64,000 nt of DNA from Zantedeschia hybrid cultivar (GCA_030544215.1 JARZZO010000003.1:32306379-32370378); one strand, 5' to 3'; shown: positions 12,743 through 25,045, counted from the stretch's first letter. Made by a program: numbers and translations. Notes: generated by a model not told the origin, from the sequence alone.

Positions 12743-15700
12743 GCATCCACGGCCTTCTTACAGATGTTGACCGTGATGCTCAGAGCCATGCTTCTGGCTG
12801 CCGGCGGTGCTAGTTCCGATGTATGAAATGTAATGGAGGGCTGATCCCCCTGAGGAACTAGTAGTGCTGCAATTTTTTCTACCGACACGTCATCATTGAC
12901 CATCACCTTCTGTAGGTATTCCATTAAAGCTTCTTGGTGAATCTTGGATCTTTTGATCAATTCAAGTATGGTGATCCGTGCCGGTGTTCGGTCCAGATGT
13001 TTCAACAAGTCGTATTGAGTGCCTGGTGCACTCTCTTTATTATGGGCTTCCTCAGTCGGCTGTGATGGGCCGTCTCTAACTGTGGACTGAGGAAAGACTT
13101 TGTTGAAAATCCTTCCACTCCGGAGCGCGTGTTCCTCAACCGTGGAGGATCCGGGTGACACCTTAAGTACCGCAGGGTTGAATGATGCGGATGGCGTAGA
13201 GGGTTGGTATGTAGGTGATGGCGTAGGGCTAGGTGGTGATGGCGCGGTGTGGATTAGAGGTCTAGAGGGTTGAATGGTGAATGGGTAAGTGGTTGGTGAA
13301 GTGGGGAATGGTACGCGTAATAGCGGTCTGGATGGTAAGGGGATATCTGGGTAGGTGGTGGTGGTAGCGGATGAAGTAGGAAATGGTACGCGTAGTAATG
13401 GCCTAGATGGTAGGAGGGGCGCGTGATTGGTTTGCGGTGGGTTATATGATGGAGGTGTAGGAGTGTGGGGCGTGATGGGCTTAAGGAAGGCGGGTAGGGG
13501 TAATGGGTTATTGGGTGCGGGCGAGTGATATGTGGGTGCTGGTAGATTGGTGATGGTAATGGGTTGTGGCCTAGGTATGTAGATGGTGCGGCGTGGTGGT
13601 CGTTCTGCGGTACTTGGAACGTGACCCGTTGAACAAAGAGAGGAAGAGTCATCTACTCTCCACTGTTGCCCACGACCAGCCTCAGACTGGCTGTTCGTCA
13701 AAATGGGAGCAACTTGGTTTTGGTTTTGGTGCTCCGGGAGTGGATTCTGCACTATGCCCATATTGGGTGGTGGCGCTGCTTGTACTGGTGGTCTTGCTTG
13801 CTGCTGCTGCTGCTGTGGTCTTCTCGCCTTCAGGGCTGATATGTACTTTTTCATCTCCTCCCAGTCTATGCCGCCCTGCTCATTGAGATCATGAATATAA
13901 TCTCTGAACTGGAAGCAGGTGTCAATGGTATGCCCAGGTTGCCTATGGAAGTAGCAATACCTGGACGTATCGGCATTTTGAGGCCAGACGGCCTTTTCCC
14001 TTGGCAAAACTAAGGCATTAGCTGCCATTAGAGCACTGAAGATATCTGCCAAGGATTCTGGGAGGGCCGGGTATTCTGCCCTCTTCGGGCCTGGAGGTCT
14101 TCTCTGCTGGTTGTAGTCACCAGGAGGAGGGACATTATGGTACGCCGGCGGTGCGCGCGGCAGATACTGTAGCTGTTGCTGTTGCTGATATTGCTGCTGT
14201 TGGGGCTGCTGGTACTGCTATTGCCGTTGCGGCGGCTGTTGTAGCTGTTGCTGTTGCTGGTTTTGATTCGGCTGCTGGGGCCGCTGATACTGTTGCTGAT
14301 AATGGGGGTTCTGCTGCTACCTATACCCTTGTTGGTTCGGCTGCGGTGGCCTCTGGTACTGCTGCTGGTTCCTCACGAATTGGGGCGAGTTATTGTTCAT
14401 GCTACTGACTTGCTCGTGAGAGAGCGTGCCCTCAGTAGTCAGACCTGTGCTGGGAGAGTTTGGCACTGCAGGCTTCCGAGGTGGAGGCCTGCTAAGTCTG
14501 TGAGGATCAAAGACGCTAGAGAACGTAGCGTCCTTGAAGGCATTTTGGCAGTACCGTGCTCTTTCATAGAGCTCTGCCATGTTGGTCAAATTGTTCAAGG
14601 AGAGGACTAGCTTGAACTGGGGCGTGGCGTTAGAAATTAACATCTTTACTTGCTCGGACTCGGACAAGTGGTCTTTCACTTTTTCAGCCAGGCCCCGCCA
14701 CCTATCAGCGAAACTGACAAACTCCTCATCAGGTTTCATCTTTTCTGCAATGAGGTCCGTGATAGACAAGGAGGGTGCAACTCTGTCCTGGTATCGTTGG
14801 ATAAATTTGCGTGAAACGATACCGTAATCCTCTACTTCGGAGGGTTCCAGAGAAAAGAACCACTCGAGGGCTGGTCCCTCTAAAGATCTCCTGAACAAAA
14901 AGGCCAACGACCTCTTGTCGTTCTGCCAGAAAGATGATTCGTACATAAACTCCTTCAGATGTGTGAAGGGGTTACCAGTACCGTTGTACTTCCAGTACAC
15001 TGGCATCTCAGAGGGTGGCAGATGGAATACTGGCAGGCTCGGTAAACTGATCTCTGGCACAGCTTTAACCCCCATCATCTTCTGGAGGTTGTTAAACTGC
15101 TCATCCATGCGCTCCATCTTGGCCAGCAACGCTTGCGTGGTCAGATCTGCCTGGGGAGGAGGAGGAGGTGGAAGTACTTGATAGGCCTGCTGCCTAGAGT
15201 AGGTTGGACAGGGAGGACAATAAAGAGGAGGTCCGGCAGAGCTTCCGCCATGCCCGAGGGCATTTTGATAAGCAGGCGTTTGTGGTCTAGCCGGTTGCCT
15301 AGATGATGAAAGCTGTGGCCCAGCTGGCCGAGAAGTAATATGAAGGCCCTCCATGGCCTGATGGATATAAGTAGGAGGAAGAGGAGGTTGTTGAGTAACA
15401 ACAGGGGGAGCCATAGGGTTCGGCTCAGCAGGCTGCACGGGTGCCTTCCCCTTCAGAATAGACTGGATGGCCTCGAACTGCTGAGGGTCCAGTCAGGAGG
15501 CAAGAACTCCCAGGGCGTTGACGAGATCGGAAGGATCAGAGGGTGAGGGATCATTCTGATTCATGTCCTCCTCTAGATCGGGATTAGGAATCGCATATTC
15601 ATACGGGGGAAGATCAGGATATCGATCCTGTGGATGAAAGAGAGGCGTCCGGACATTCCCATCTTGTCGATATGGAATGGGGACGGAATTACGGGAGGCA

Positions 15701-15819
15701 TCAGCATCTCTCCCGTTCTCATAGTTGTAGTCTGAATCGCGAGGGGGATTAGCATCTCCCTCGTAGTTGATGATGGCGTCTTGAGCCATACTCAAGTCCC
15801 TGCCTGTTCGCAGCAGCAT
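12592..15819 (-). pseudogene. Element A gag and protease active-site region, three stops
   Basis: Gag begins at MLLRTGRDLSMAQ (15,819). TGA at 15,493-15,495 replaces Arg; TAG at 14,317-14,319 and 14,218-14,220 replace Gln in the Q-rich stretch. The retrotransposon gag domain is clear (PFTHLKEFMYESSFWQNDKR), as is the zinc knuckle CYFHRQPGHTIDTC. From 14,052 the frame stays open past the gag end, where CAG stands at 13,747-13,749 (TAG in B), through a Pro/Ser/Thr-rich linker to the protease motif. There the catalytic DTG is DIG. The frame is lost at the 1-bp deletion near 12,640. Confidence 0.9.
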
Positions 15820-16941
15820 GATGTTAGATTCCCTTTTCAAAGATTTGACAAACAAGTTGCACAGAGATTAATCAAACAAGTGGATGTTTAACGTGATTTT
15901 AAGGTTCCTTGTTGAGTTATTTGAATTGGATTAAACCACAAATTCGCTCAGGGAAAGGATCCTAGTTTCAGTTCGATTTCCACCGTTATTCTCTAGGGCT
16001 TTCTCTCACAACGCTTTCGGAATCTAGCCGGGACTTCAATTGGTACAACCAGCCCGATGATCAAGGAGGAATACCTTGATTTTGGGGACTTATGGAGGTC
16101 TCAACGTCAACTTCTCTAGTCTGATCAAGGGACCAACCCAATCAGAGAGAGTTGTTGACGTCGAGTAGTGTGTTCCTAAGAAAAGGAGGGTATTCGCCTC
16201 AATGCGTATGTCCTACGGCCTGGATAGCCTCTAATGCTTAATTAATAATGGGTAGCTAGCACTCAAACCACAGAAATCTGGGAACTGAAAAATAATTAAG
16301 AAACTGTCTGAATCGCGTCGATGGTAGTCGACGCTATTCAAAACAGAACTTAATTTTTTCGCAGAAACAGATCTGAAAAATAACTAAGAAACTGTCTGAA
16401 TCGCGTCGATGATAGTCGACGCCATTCAACACAGAACTTAATTTTTTCGCAGAAATAGATGCAGACAGGAGAGAAGATATGAAGACTTAAAGGCGTCTAG
16501 GGGTATTGACGCGGTTTTGAAACGCGTCAGTGCTCCTGGACGCTTTTCAGTTCGCAGAAACAGTTTTGCAGGAGGATTTTCTTGGTTGAATCCTCCTCAA
16601 ACAGGATAAAAAGCAGTAAACAATCGACTCATGCAAAAAAAATTTAGTTCCAGATTTTAACAGGATGATTTACTAACTAAACAACTAGGAAATCAATCAA
16701 TCACACATCATTTTTATCACAAAAACAGCTTTTTGAACTAATCAAGGGGAGGGCAAGATCTTGCCACTGGGACGTGCACGTGGTGCACGAGGGAAATTAA
16801 TTAAACTAAAACACTCACCAATTGGTGAGGACGTGTCGAGAGACACAAATGGTGCACCGTGGGTGCCCGATTGATGATAGCAAGAACAAAAAGAGACTAA
16901 AAGATGGCGAGACCAAGTCCCACCGTGATCGCCAAAAGAGC
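15820..16941 (-). other. Leader of element A (5' LTR to gag)
   Basis: About 1.1 kb without a long ORF. It contains hairpin modules of the GCGTCGA...TCGACGC type at about 16,315-16,340 and 16,400-16,430, and GCGTC/GACGC pairs at about 16,492-16,552, continuing the series found in the LTR. The primer-binding site is at its 5' end. Confidence 0.75.
16917..16934 (-). promoter_or_regulatory. Primer-binding site of element A
   Basis: TGGCGATCACGGTGGGAC on the minus strand, seven bases inside the LTR and identical in element B. It starts with the TGG that pairs with the tRNA CCA end. I cannot assign the tRNA with certainty. Confidence 0.75.
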
Positions 16942-18270
16942 TCAAGGTACTTAAAATGCTCGTGTGATTAACATGAAAAATCTATGTTGTTTAGTGTAAA
17001 CTAACCTATTAGAAACAGCAACTAAGTGCAGTGATCGCCAGAAACTTTTGACTTAAAAGTTTCAAAAGAGAGTTTTGATCGCCTACCTGTTTGAACGCGG
17101 AAGATATCGAGTCCTTGATTCCCCTCCTTCAGCCGGCTGAAGAAAGAGAGCCATTTCTTTGTTCTTTTGTTCTTGCTGTTGAGTTTGAGGTTGAGGATCG
17201 TCCAGAAGTCCTTCTGGCTTTGTGCTTGATTTTCCCTTTTGATCTCTTGTTGTTGTTGAGTGCAGCAGAAATAGAAAAAGAAAACGAAGAAACAATGATG
17301 ATGAGAACTTTAAATAAAAGCAATATCTAAATTGATCATGATTTTAAGCATATAATTGAACAGCAAACTTACTTGTTTAAATGGTTTTGAAACCCCTTAA
17401 TCAAATAGGTTTTGAAAGATGATGTTGTGGTGTGTGTTGCATGAAGTGATTATGAAGAATGAGATTAATGAAGATGTAGAATGAAAATGTAGAAATGAAA
17501 CACTTATGCCCAATGGTTTGAAGCCTTGAAAGGATGAAGATTCTTGAAAGGACGCCGACTTCTGGAAATGGCAGCGCTCCGGCGTTCCGACGTTGTTGCT
17601 TCTATCTTCAACTCGCTATAATAATGCTCTCTCTTTTCTCAATAGGGCTCAACATTTTTTACTCTTCAAGATGTAAGGTATTTATAGACTTTTTCTGCGT
17701 TCGCGGATTAACATAGAAAAACTTCGGATTTATCTATCTTAACTGACAGATAAATACTGATTAATTCATCATTATCTGTAATTATCTAAAACGCGTCCAC
17801 CATGGCTGACGCCTTTCAAATTAATTAAGATAAGGATAAATATCCGGGAAACTTATCTTTATCTTTATCAGCTAAAATGCGTCTACATGTCTAGACGTCT
17901 TTTAAACTAATTAAGATAAGGATAAACATCCGGAAGAGAAGTTAAAATAGCTTAGGAAACCTAAAACGCATCAGCCTTCACAGACGCCTTTTAGCTAATT
18001 AATCAACTGATTAAAATTCAAATTTAAACGTTAAAATAAGAATAAACTCTAAATCGCGTCCACATGGGTCGACGTCTTTTAGAATTCTTCATATTTTAAT
18101 TGAAATTTGAGTTAAAATCAATTCAATTGATTAACTTAAACATGTCTGTTAAATCCGACACTCAAAAATATCAATAAAAATTAATCAATGATTAAATATC
18201 AGACCATTCTGAGGCATTATTATATGATATGAAATTTACTCGAAATGACGTCAAAATTAGCGTGTCTACA
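16942..18270 (-). repeat. Right LTR of element A (its 5' LTR)
   Basis: Pairs with 3,895-5,223 over the full 1,329 bp with about 20 differences. Its inner terminus reads TCAAGGTAC instead of TGTAGGTGC, three of the differences. The promoter box CTATAAATA (minus strand) lies at about 17,680-17,690. Confidence 0.95.
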
Positions 18271-18275
18271 GTTAT

Positions 18276-18967
18276 AATATCCCAAGTATTGGAATACGAA
18301 TCTATTAAGATAGATCGGTGGATATATTATATTGACCTATATGTCAAAATGTTTGGCATAAATTTCATAATAAGTCTCAATAGTTGAGATATGAAATTTA
18401 TTCCTTTCGAGAAAAAAGTCCTTAAAGGATACAGGAGTGAAATGCACCATTAAGCGCTTGAGAAGTGCTAAGGATGCATTCACGTATATAGAGATGATGA
18501 TTTGAAACTATGAGGTCACACTGACTCAAATTTCAAGTCAAATAATGGATTCAACCTTCTAGTAGAAAAGAATGGATTGGAATGGTTCCAATCCAGAAAT
18601 CGATATTAAGGTGACGACATAAATAAGTGATACTGTTATTGGAACAGTATGGATGAAAAGGTTCATCCATGAACTAGATCTAGTTCTAAAAGGTCTCTGA
18701 TACCATCCTATCGTTGTAGGACAACAGTGGGAGCAATGAATTGTGTGATCGAGCCATGGTCTCTTCAGAAGTTGCAAAACATTCTGAGGCTCTTTAACAG
18801 GTTCAGAGACAAATGATAAATAGGAAATAACATAATGGAAAATATTCCATCTATAGATAATTTAGCAGATCCCTGACCAAGTCTTAGTCACAAACTTTTT
18901 GTGAGCATCACCTAGATTTGATGGAGATCAAATGCGAAGGTGATTGGCTTGAGTCCAAGTGGGAGAT
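18276..18967 (+). pseudogene. Copia RNase H remnant and end of pol
   Basis: Continues the copia RT interrupted at 3,894. Readable pieces, in several frames: IGIRIY.DRS at the start (family LGIKIYRDRS), YTDSNFKSNN (family YTDASFQSD), VWMKRFIHEL (family VWMKKFIXEL), VGAMNCVIEPWSLQKLQNILR (family GAIAQAKEPRSHQKSKHILR, 18,727 onward), then NIPSIDNLADP and LMEIKCEGDWL just before the polypurine tract. Several in-frame stops show it is dead. The order and spacing of the blocks make the copia assignment firm. Confidence 0.8.
18957..18967 (+). other. Polypurine tract of the copia element
   Basis: AAGTGGGAGAT just before the TGATGG start of the LTR, the usual form in plant copia elements. Confidence 0.75.
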
Positions 18968-20527
18968 TGATGGATATAGGTGTCCTCTAAGCCAATCATA
19001 AGGCACCTATTTCAATCTGGTTCACTAATTAATGGCATTAAATTCATTATGTAGATTGGCATATTAATATTTGCGCATAATGAAGTCCATGAATATGTGT
19101 AATAGCCATTAGATTATGATGAGATCATAATAATGAGACTGATGACTTATAAACACATATTCTCAATTGTTCCTAGTCGTAGGATGTTTGACAAGGACAT
19201 CAAACATCCGGTTAGACTAGTATAGATTATTCCAGCTCATATGATGAGGGTGACTGATCTCGTTAGTTACTAGTGTGGAGACACAATGGTTAACCTGTAG
19301 GTGCTCATTAGGGAATGAGTTCACTGAACTGATCCGACTTGAATCGCCGAATGGTAATTTACCTGACTGTCAATCGGCTTGATTCATCGTCACATTGGCG
19401 TGGTTGATCCTTGGACTTGAGACACCAAAGACACCTTGTCGGTGAACTTCTGGACTTTGACCTTGACCTATGAATCCCTATTCACGGGATCTCTAATAGT
19501 CAAAGATCGGGTCCAGCGGAAGACCTTCAAAGGTGATTGTGTGTTTAATAAAGGATCGTTCGCTCTTAGGTAACTGGAGAGAGAATGCTCTAGAATAGAT
19601 CCGCAGGAGTCTCTGACCAGAGCAGAAACAATATCAGAAAATAGGTTTTCGAATATTGTAAAGCGGAGTCTGATTCAAGTGAGTTGACAATCTAGAGTTT
19701 GACAGCTGACCATACCCTAGGTTAATTCGAGAGCATTGTGCGAACGAAGGATTATAGCCACGTGGTAACTGTGGACGGACAGGTTCCATGAGTGGGTTGC
19801 TGAACCCCATTACCTTCCGGGATCATGCGGTGTTGCTTGGCACCCAACTTGATCAGAAGTCCGACCGAATTTACATGCGATGTCAATTCGGTTAAGTAAT
19901 TAGTTAATATCTAGATAGTAATTAATTACAATAAGTCAATAACTAATTGTTGGACTTAACTGACTGAAAACCGGACTGGTAAATAGGCCTAGAGGGTCAC
20001 ACGCAATAAGATTCTCAGTCGGTGGTACATAAGTGGGATTTATAATAATTCGGGGACTTTTGTGAAAAGTCGCGCCGACTTAATATATATACATGCTGTT
20101 GAGAAACTCTGGACCAAGCTCCAGGATTTCCATTGCTGGCCGTCATCCCTCCTTTCTCTCTCCTCCTCTGGGCGCCCCGTTCGAGGCGCCAGAACAGTTT
20201 CCGTCTCCGCCGCATGTGATTCCCGAAAGTCTGGAATTCCTGTCGGCGGGATTTCAGCAATCGTTTCAGCGACGGATCTTCAACGAGCAAGCTGAAACGG
20301 ACGAGGGATCGAGGACGAATCACCGCGGAGGATCGCGTGGATACCGCTGGAGGCCGGACACTTGTGCGGCTCGCGGCATCGCCTCGACGGAACCGAGACG
20401 GAAGCGGATTCGAATCCGCGCACGGTAATCGGATTACTTCTCGTTGTGTTCAGTTTTAGTTTTTCGTTCCGAATCGGATCAGCGGGCATCGGGCGGGATT
20501 TCTTCGCGTCCCGTCTGGATCCCAACA
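18968..20527 (+). repeat. 3' LTR of the copia element
   Basis: About 1,560 bp from TGATGGATATAGG, just after the polypurine tract, to CCCAACA, giving TG...CA ends. The right end is set by the terminal pattern because the 5' LTR is not in the window to compare. A promoter-like TTAATATATATACATG lies at 20,080-20,095, followed by a CT-rich stretch. Open frames inside it look fortuitous. Confidence 0.7.
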
Positions 20528-20649
20528 ATACGTTGTTATTACCTCTATACATCGTAACTTGGTAACAATAGTGGTTTAACGCCTATTGTGATGCTCTTAC
20601 CACATCTGCCATCAAACCTATTCTTATAGACACTTTGTCTCCACTTGTA

Positions 20650-22075
20650 TTAAATTAATAAGAAATGACGATGTCCAAGATAACTAAATTTTCGACTGTG
20701 CTTCAACCACCATAGATATGCCATGTCATTACAAGTTGGACAAGCAAGTTTACTTTTGGTATTCCATCTAGACAAATTTGCATATGCTGGAAAATCATTG
20801 ATAGTACAAAGTAATGTTGTCCGCAGTTGAATATTCTGTTTCTTGACAGCATCATATATATGTACACTATTGCGCCACAAATCTTCGAATTCTTCTACTA
20901 ATGACTGAAGATACGAATCAATATCATTCCTTGGTGCCTTAGGATTGGGAATCAGTAGTGACATCATCATGTATGCAGACTTCATACACATCAAAGGATA
21001 GATTATAAATTACTAACATCACAGGTCATATATTGTACGTAGAACTTATGTTCCTAAATAGGTTGAATCCGTCGCTGGCTAACGTCAACCACACATTGCG
21101 AGTCTCCCTTGCAAAATCTAAATGCATATCATCAAAATATTTTCATACCAAAGAGTCCGCTGGATGACGTACTTCACTATTATCTTGGTAGGATCGACGA
21201 TTACTATGTCATGTCATCCACTAAGCTATCTTAAAAGACATAAACAAGCGCTGCAATCTATCCTTCATTAGAAAGTATCTTAAAACCCTTTTCGCCACCA
21301 GCTTTCTACCTCTCCGACTACTATTCATGTACCCAGTCTTTTGATATTTTGGGCACCGATCTTTATCCTTGTTCTCTTTCCAAAACAACACAATCATTTT
21401 CACATGCATCAATCTTCTAAAATTTAGACCTAATTCTTTGATATCCTTTTTCAGTTCATATCAATTTTTAAGTACAAAAGTATCAATAGGCAACAAATCA
21501 TTTATAAGTTCAAGAATCATGTTCATAATGTTAGCTATCACATGATTTTCATATTTAATCTGTAATAGTCATAATAAGAATTTCAGTTTAAAGAAGTTCA
21601 GATAGTTCTCATGAATAAGTATTTATGTATCCTTCAACATATTATAGAATTTATGTGCCTCTTCATCTGGCTCTTGATCTTTTTCGACTTCAAAACGATA
21701 ACCTTCTTATAGATGATGTAACATTTCTATCATCAGATCAACTTCTGCAACTTCTTCTACAGTGTACTCTTCTACAAGTGCTTCTTCTACCATTTGTATA
21801 TGTCTTTTTATTAGTGGTTCACCATGAGACATCCATGTTCTATACCGTAACCATGCATCATTTTGTGTAAGATGGTCGAACACTTGTTCTCCAGTCAACT
21901 TCTCTGTATTAAAATATCTTTTGCACGAATATTGAATTAACTTCCTATTATATCTGTACCTTAATTTCCCTCCTATCATCATGGAATTTATACTCTAAAA
22001 ACTGTTAAACTTTATTTTGATATTCAGCAGACATTCTGTCGTGAATATCCATCTAACTTTTATCTCATCCAGTCA
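20650..22075 (-). pseudogene. En/Spm (CACTA) TNP2-type transposase fragment
   Basis: Read on the minus strand. Near 22,070-21,780 is the N-terminal transposase-associated domain (DIHDRMSAEYQ, then QVFDHLTQNDAWLRYRTW, HGEP). At 21,412-21,221 is DRCPKYQKTGYMNSS...KVLRYFLMKDRLQRLFMS, the zinc-ribbon-like region before the catalytic domain. Then LTLASDGFNLF near 21,080, and at 20,994-20,650 the TNP2 core (SLLIPNPKAPRNDID, TINDFPAYANLSRWN, KLACPTCN, KHSRKFSYLGHRHFL). Frameshifts and stops separate the blocks. I found no convincing TIR for it, so it is a truncated remnant; whether it once served the CACTA element at 24.4 kb is unknown. Confidence 0.85.
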
Positions 22076-22724
22076 TTCCGACCTATAATAAAAACAGTGA
22101 TCGTCACTACATGTTAAAAATTTCATCAACTTCTCTCCTATTTATCTAAACTATCTATCTAAATAACTGTCTATCTAAGGTATACAAGTTTCTAAAAAAA
22201 GTTCAGCAACATCTCTTCTAAAAATTATACATTATCTACGTTTGTACGTACAAAGAGCCTTATCTTTGCGGTGATTGTGGAATAACAGGTTTGAGGATCT
22301 GCATATATCCAAGACGAGATATATATCCACGCTGGAGTCCATGCTTGAGCAAGACATCGAGCAGCATTGTGTGTTGAGGGCCAGCAACCAAGCGTGGGCT
22401 GGACACAGTGAAGGTGCTCTTGGACCAGTTTCTGGCTTTGTTACCCTTTTCTTACTTGATCACTTCAAACAATTAAAAATGTTACCATCTTGTTTGTGTT
22501 TATCTCCACATTTCCGGATCTATGATTTGTCGTAAGTAGTAGATTTTTCTAATTAAGAAAACCTATTGAGAGGATGCCTGTATTCCCGATTTTATTATGA
22601 TATCCATCATCTGTACCGTATGAAACAGAGTAGCTGCGAGCCTCATGAGTTTCTAGTCCAAATAAGTTGAGAGGATATTTAAATGTGACATTGCAAACTC
22701 CTCATTTCCTTCACCACCACCTCT
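22076..22724. other. Intergenic, no gene seen
   Basis: An 86-codon frame at 22,275-22,535 has no recognisable motif and is not supported. Confidence 0.5.
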
Positions 22725-22935
22725 TCCCTCTGGGACAGTTGGCTTCACCCCCTAACCTCCCTTTGAAAGATCTTAGATTTAAGTCTGTTACGAGCTAAAA
22801 ACTCTCCATACTGTTTGGCCTTAGCTTGCCGCGGGATTATTTCCACTTGTCCATGCGAATACTTTTTTGGAGATCAGCTTGGCGAAATTATTATCTAATT
22901 AGGCAGAAGTATCGATTTTGCGCGGACTTTTCTCT
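22725..22935 (+). repeat. Degenerate copy of the tRNA-derived SINE at 61 kb
   Basis: Aligns by eye with 61,082-61,260: GGGACAGTTGGCTTCACC against GGACAGTTGGTTCACC, then CCCTTTGAAAG, GCTAAAAACTC and later TTATCTAATTAGGC against GTCTAATTAGGC. Many substitutions; no TSD found. Confidence 0.55.
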
Positions 22936-23956
22936 GTTTGAGAGGAAAATGTTGAGTTTCACTCAAAATTGAACTCTAATCCCTGTAAATATACATATAT
23001 ATATCCGGTTAACTGAGTCATCTATAAATAATGCCCCTCTAAACTTTTTGCTACACCACCATTTCCTGTTTTATGGCTAACCCTTCCCTATTTTATGGCT
23101 AAAGGTGTCCTACCATCTTAGCTGTAGAACAGTTTAACTGTGGAAAACACTAATAGAGCTCTCTGCTGGCTAGGCTAAATTTAAAAATACTTTATTATGT
23201 CCTGCCATCGATATTTTTAACTACCATGGATTTACCTAACAATCATTTACCTCCCTTTTTATTGTGTCCCTTTTAAATCTTCCATGGATTTATCTCCCAT
23301 GCCAAAAACATCTAAACTATTTTAATATGAACATGCGCTGTTATGTAAGCCATATGACCCATTAAATATTCCATGAGTTCTCCTCCCATTCCCTCTCGTT
23401 GTTCTATAGTTTTGATATATAGTCTATAAAAAAAATGAATTACTTGACAATCATTTTTAGCTATAGTTGATATTTTAAATTTGAATTTATTTGCATAAAT
23501 TTAATTCGGGACATGTTGTTAGCATGTTTTATTTTTGAAATTTTACAATTTAAAGTGAGAAACTTTTTGAGGTGATAAATGGTCTCACCATTTCAGTTAA
23601 GTTCAAAGACAAGTTATTATTTAGCAATATGAATTGCTAATGATAAATCTGTTATTTTACCCATTGTTATTATAAGATTTTTGAAAATCAAAATTTTTGA
23701 TTAATTATTGAGTCTCAAGATCAATTTAAAGGCATTACTTTTCATTTTCCTAACTTATGTCTATTTGTAATTTTTGTTTCATGGCCGAAGAAAATCCAAC
23801 TATGCACACAACCTAGCATTGTGTGAGTTGCATCACAGCATCATATGTCCTTGTACAACCATTGATTACCATAGGGATAGGCCTTGTAGATTCTATGAGA
23901 TGTGCAACCTATCAAAGGACAAGATTGCAACCTATGACCCTCTACTAAACATATAC
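22936..23956. other. AT-rich intergenic DNA, no gene seen
   Basis: No long open frame, no recognisable domain and no clear repeat. Confidence 0.5.
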
Positions 23957-24222
23957 GCCATTTTGATTGGAGAATAGTAGAAGAATAAGGGAGAATAAGC
24001 TTAATTTTGCTTTGACAAGCGGAATGGCTTATACCATACAGTATAGCGTATATGAGCAATAAGGAGAATAAGTCATCCTACTCTAGACCCAAGAACTGCT
24101 TATTCTTCTTATTCCGTCAACGGGCTCCACAAAAGTATCAAATCGAAACACCCATTATTCTAGTATGCAGTATTCCGTCAATAGGCCCCACATAATAACT
24201 TATTCTGCAAATAAAATGGGGC
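23957..24222 (+). mobile_element. MITE, copy 1 of 3
   Basis: About 266 bp, AT-rich and noncoding, with imperfect terminal inverted repeats: GCCATTTTGATTGGAGAATA on the left and, reversed, GCCCCATTTTATTTGCAGAATAA on the right. It shares CTAGACCCAAGAACTGCTTA and TTATTCCGTCAA blocks with copies at 52,082-52,325 and 57,975-58,255. Tourist-like in style; the TSD is not clear. Confidence 0.75.
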
Positions 24223-24401
24223 TAATAGAGACTTATGAGTAGAGACGAATTCACAATCTCACACTTTTTTATGAGCATGTTCATGTTCAATGTACTCTTC
24301 GAGCTAAATTTGTACAATATCTAAATTCTATTATTCTTAGTTGTTATTACTTTAAATACACTAATAATTAAATTATTATTTTTTTCTCATTTTTATCATG
24401 T

Positions 24402-24404
24402 AAT
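24402..24404. repeat. Target-site duplication AAT of the CACTA element (partner 44,721-44,723)
   Basis: AAT precedes the left CACTA terminus and follows the right TAGTG terminus, the 3-bp TSD length typical of CACTA elements. Confidence 0.85.
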
Positions 24405-24895
24405 CACTACAAATCCTAAACAGCCGCTGACAAAACTTTATGTCAACGGCTAGACGGCCGCTGACAAAGCTGTGGACAAAAGTCCCGTTGGCATATATTT
24501 GTCAACGGCTATTAAAAGCCGTTGACATATAATATACATGTCTACGGATTGAAGCCGCTGACAAAGAACACATATGTCAACGGTTTCTGGAAGCCGCTAA
24601 CAAAAAGACTATTTGTCAACGGCTGAAAACTTGCTGACAAATACTTTTGTCCACGGCTGTCTAGCCGCTGACAAAAATTTTTGTCAGCAACTTGAACCGC
24701 TGACAAATGTTGTATGTCGACGGTTGCGTAGCCACTGACAAAGACTTTTGTCCAGAGCTTATCAACCACTGACAAAAGTTTTGTCAGCAACTAAGATCGC
24801 TGACAAATGTACTATATATGTCCACGGTTTGTAGCCGTGGACATATGTGCACAGAAACTTTTGTCAGCGGCCTTAGCCGCTGACAAATAATTACT
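24405..24895. repeat. Left TIR and subterminal repeats of the CACTA element
   Basis: More than fifteen copies, in both orientations, of a motif around GCCGCTGACAAA and its counterpart TTTGTCAACGGC, many paired as palindromes (for example AGCCGTGGACATATG near 24,833). In the family such repeats bind the transposase. Confidence 0.9.
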
Positions 24896-24954
24896 AACAA
24901 AAAATATATATTTTAAAATATTAAAATAATATACAAAAACCTGTAGATACATAG

Positions 24955-25045
24955 ACTTGTACATAAACATCCATACAAGCATACACAAATAAACACATCC
25001 ACATGTACAAATAAACACATTCACACTTTCAAATAAACACATTCA
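24955..25045. repeat. Short tandem repeat, ACAAATAAACACAT type
   Basis: Three to four copies of an approximately 19-21 bp unit built on AAATAAACACATNCACA. Confidence 0.7.

Larger units (their letters stand above)
3895..18270 (-). mobile_element. Element A: full-length Ty3/gypsy retrotransposon, Tat type, inactivated
   Basis: A 14,376-bp element with two 1,329-bp LTRs, TGTAGAC...CCTACA termini (the inner end of the 5' LTR is mutated), a 5-bp TSD, a primer-binding site, and gag-protease-G-patch-RT-RNase H-second RNase H-integrase in that order on the minus strand. The extra archaeal-type RNase H between RNase H and integrase marks the Tat clade (established knowledge). The two LTRs differ at about 20 positions, roughly 1.5%. 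At least six lesions break the coding region: stops at 15,493, 14,317, 14,218, 9,755 and 7,424 and a frameshift near 12,640. Confidence 0.95.

Noticed and set aside
24405..24895. Possible CRISPR-like or satellite array
   Set aside because: Units alternate in orientation, spacing is irregular and they lie at a CACTA terminus; the window is eukaryotic.
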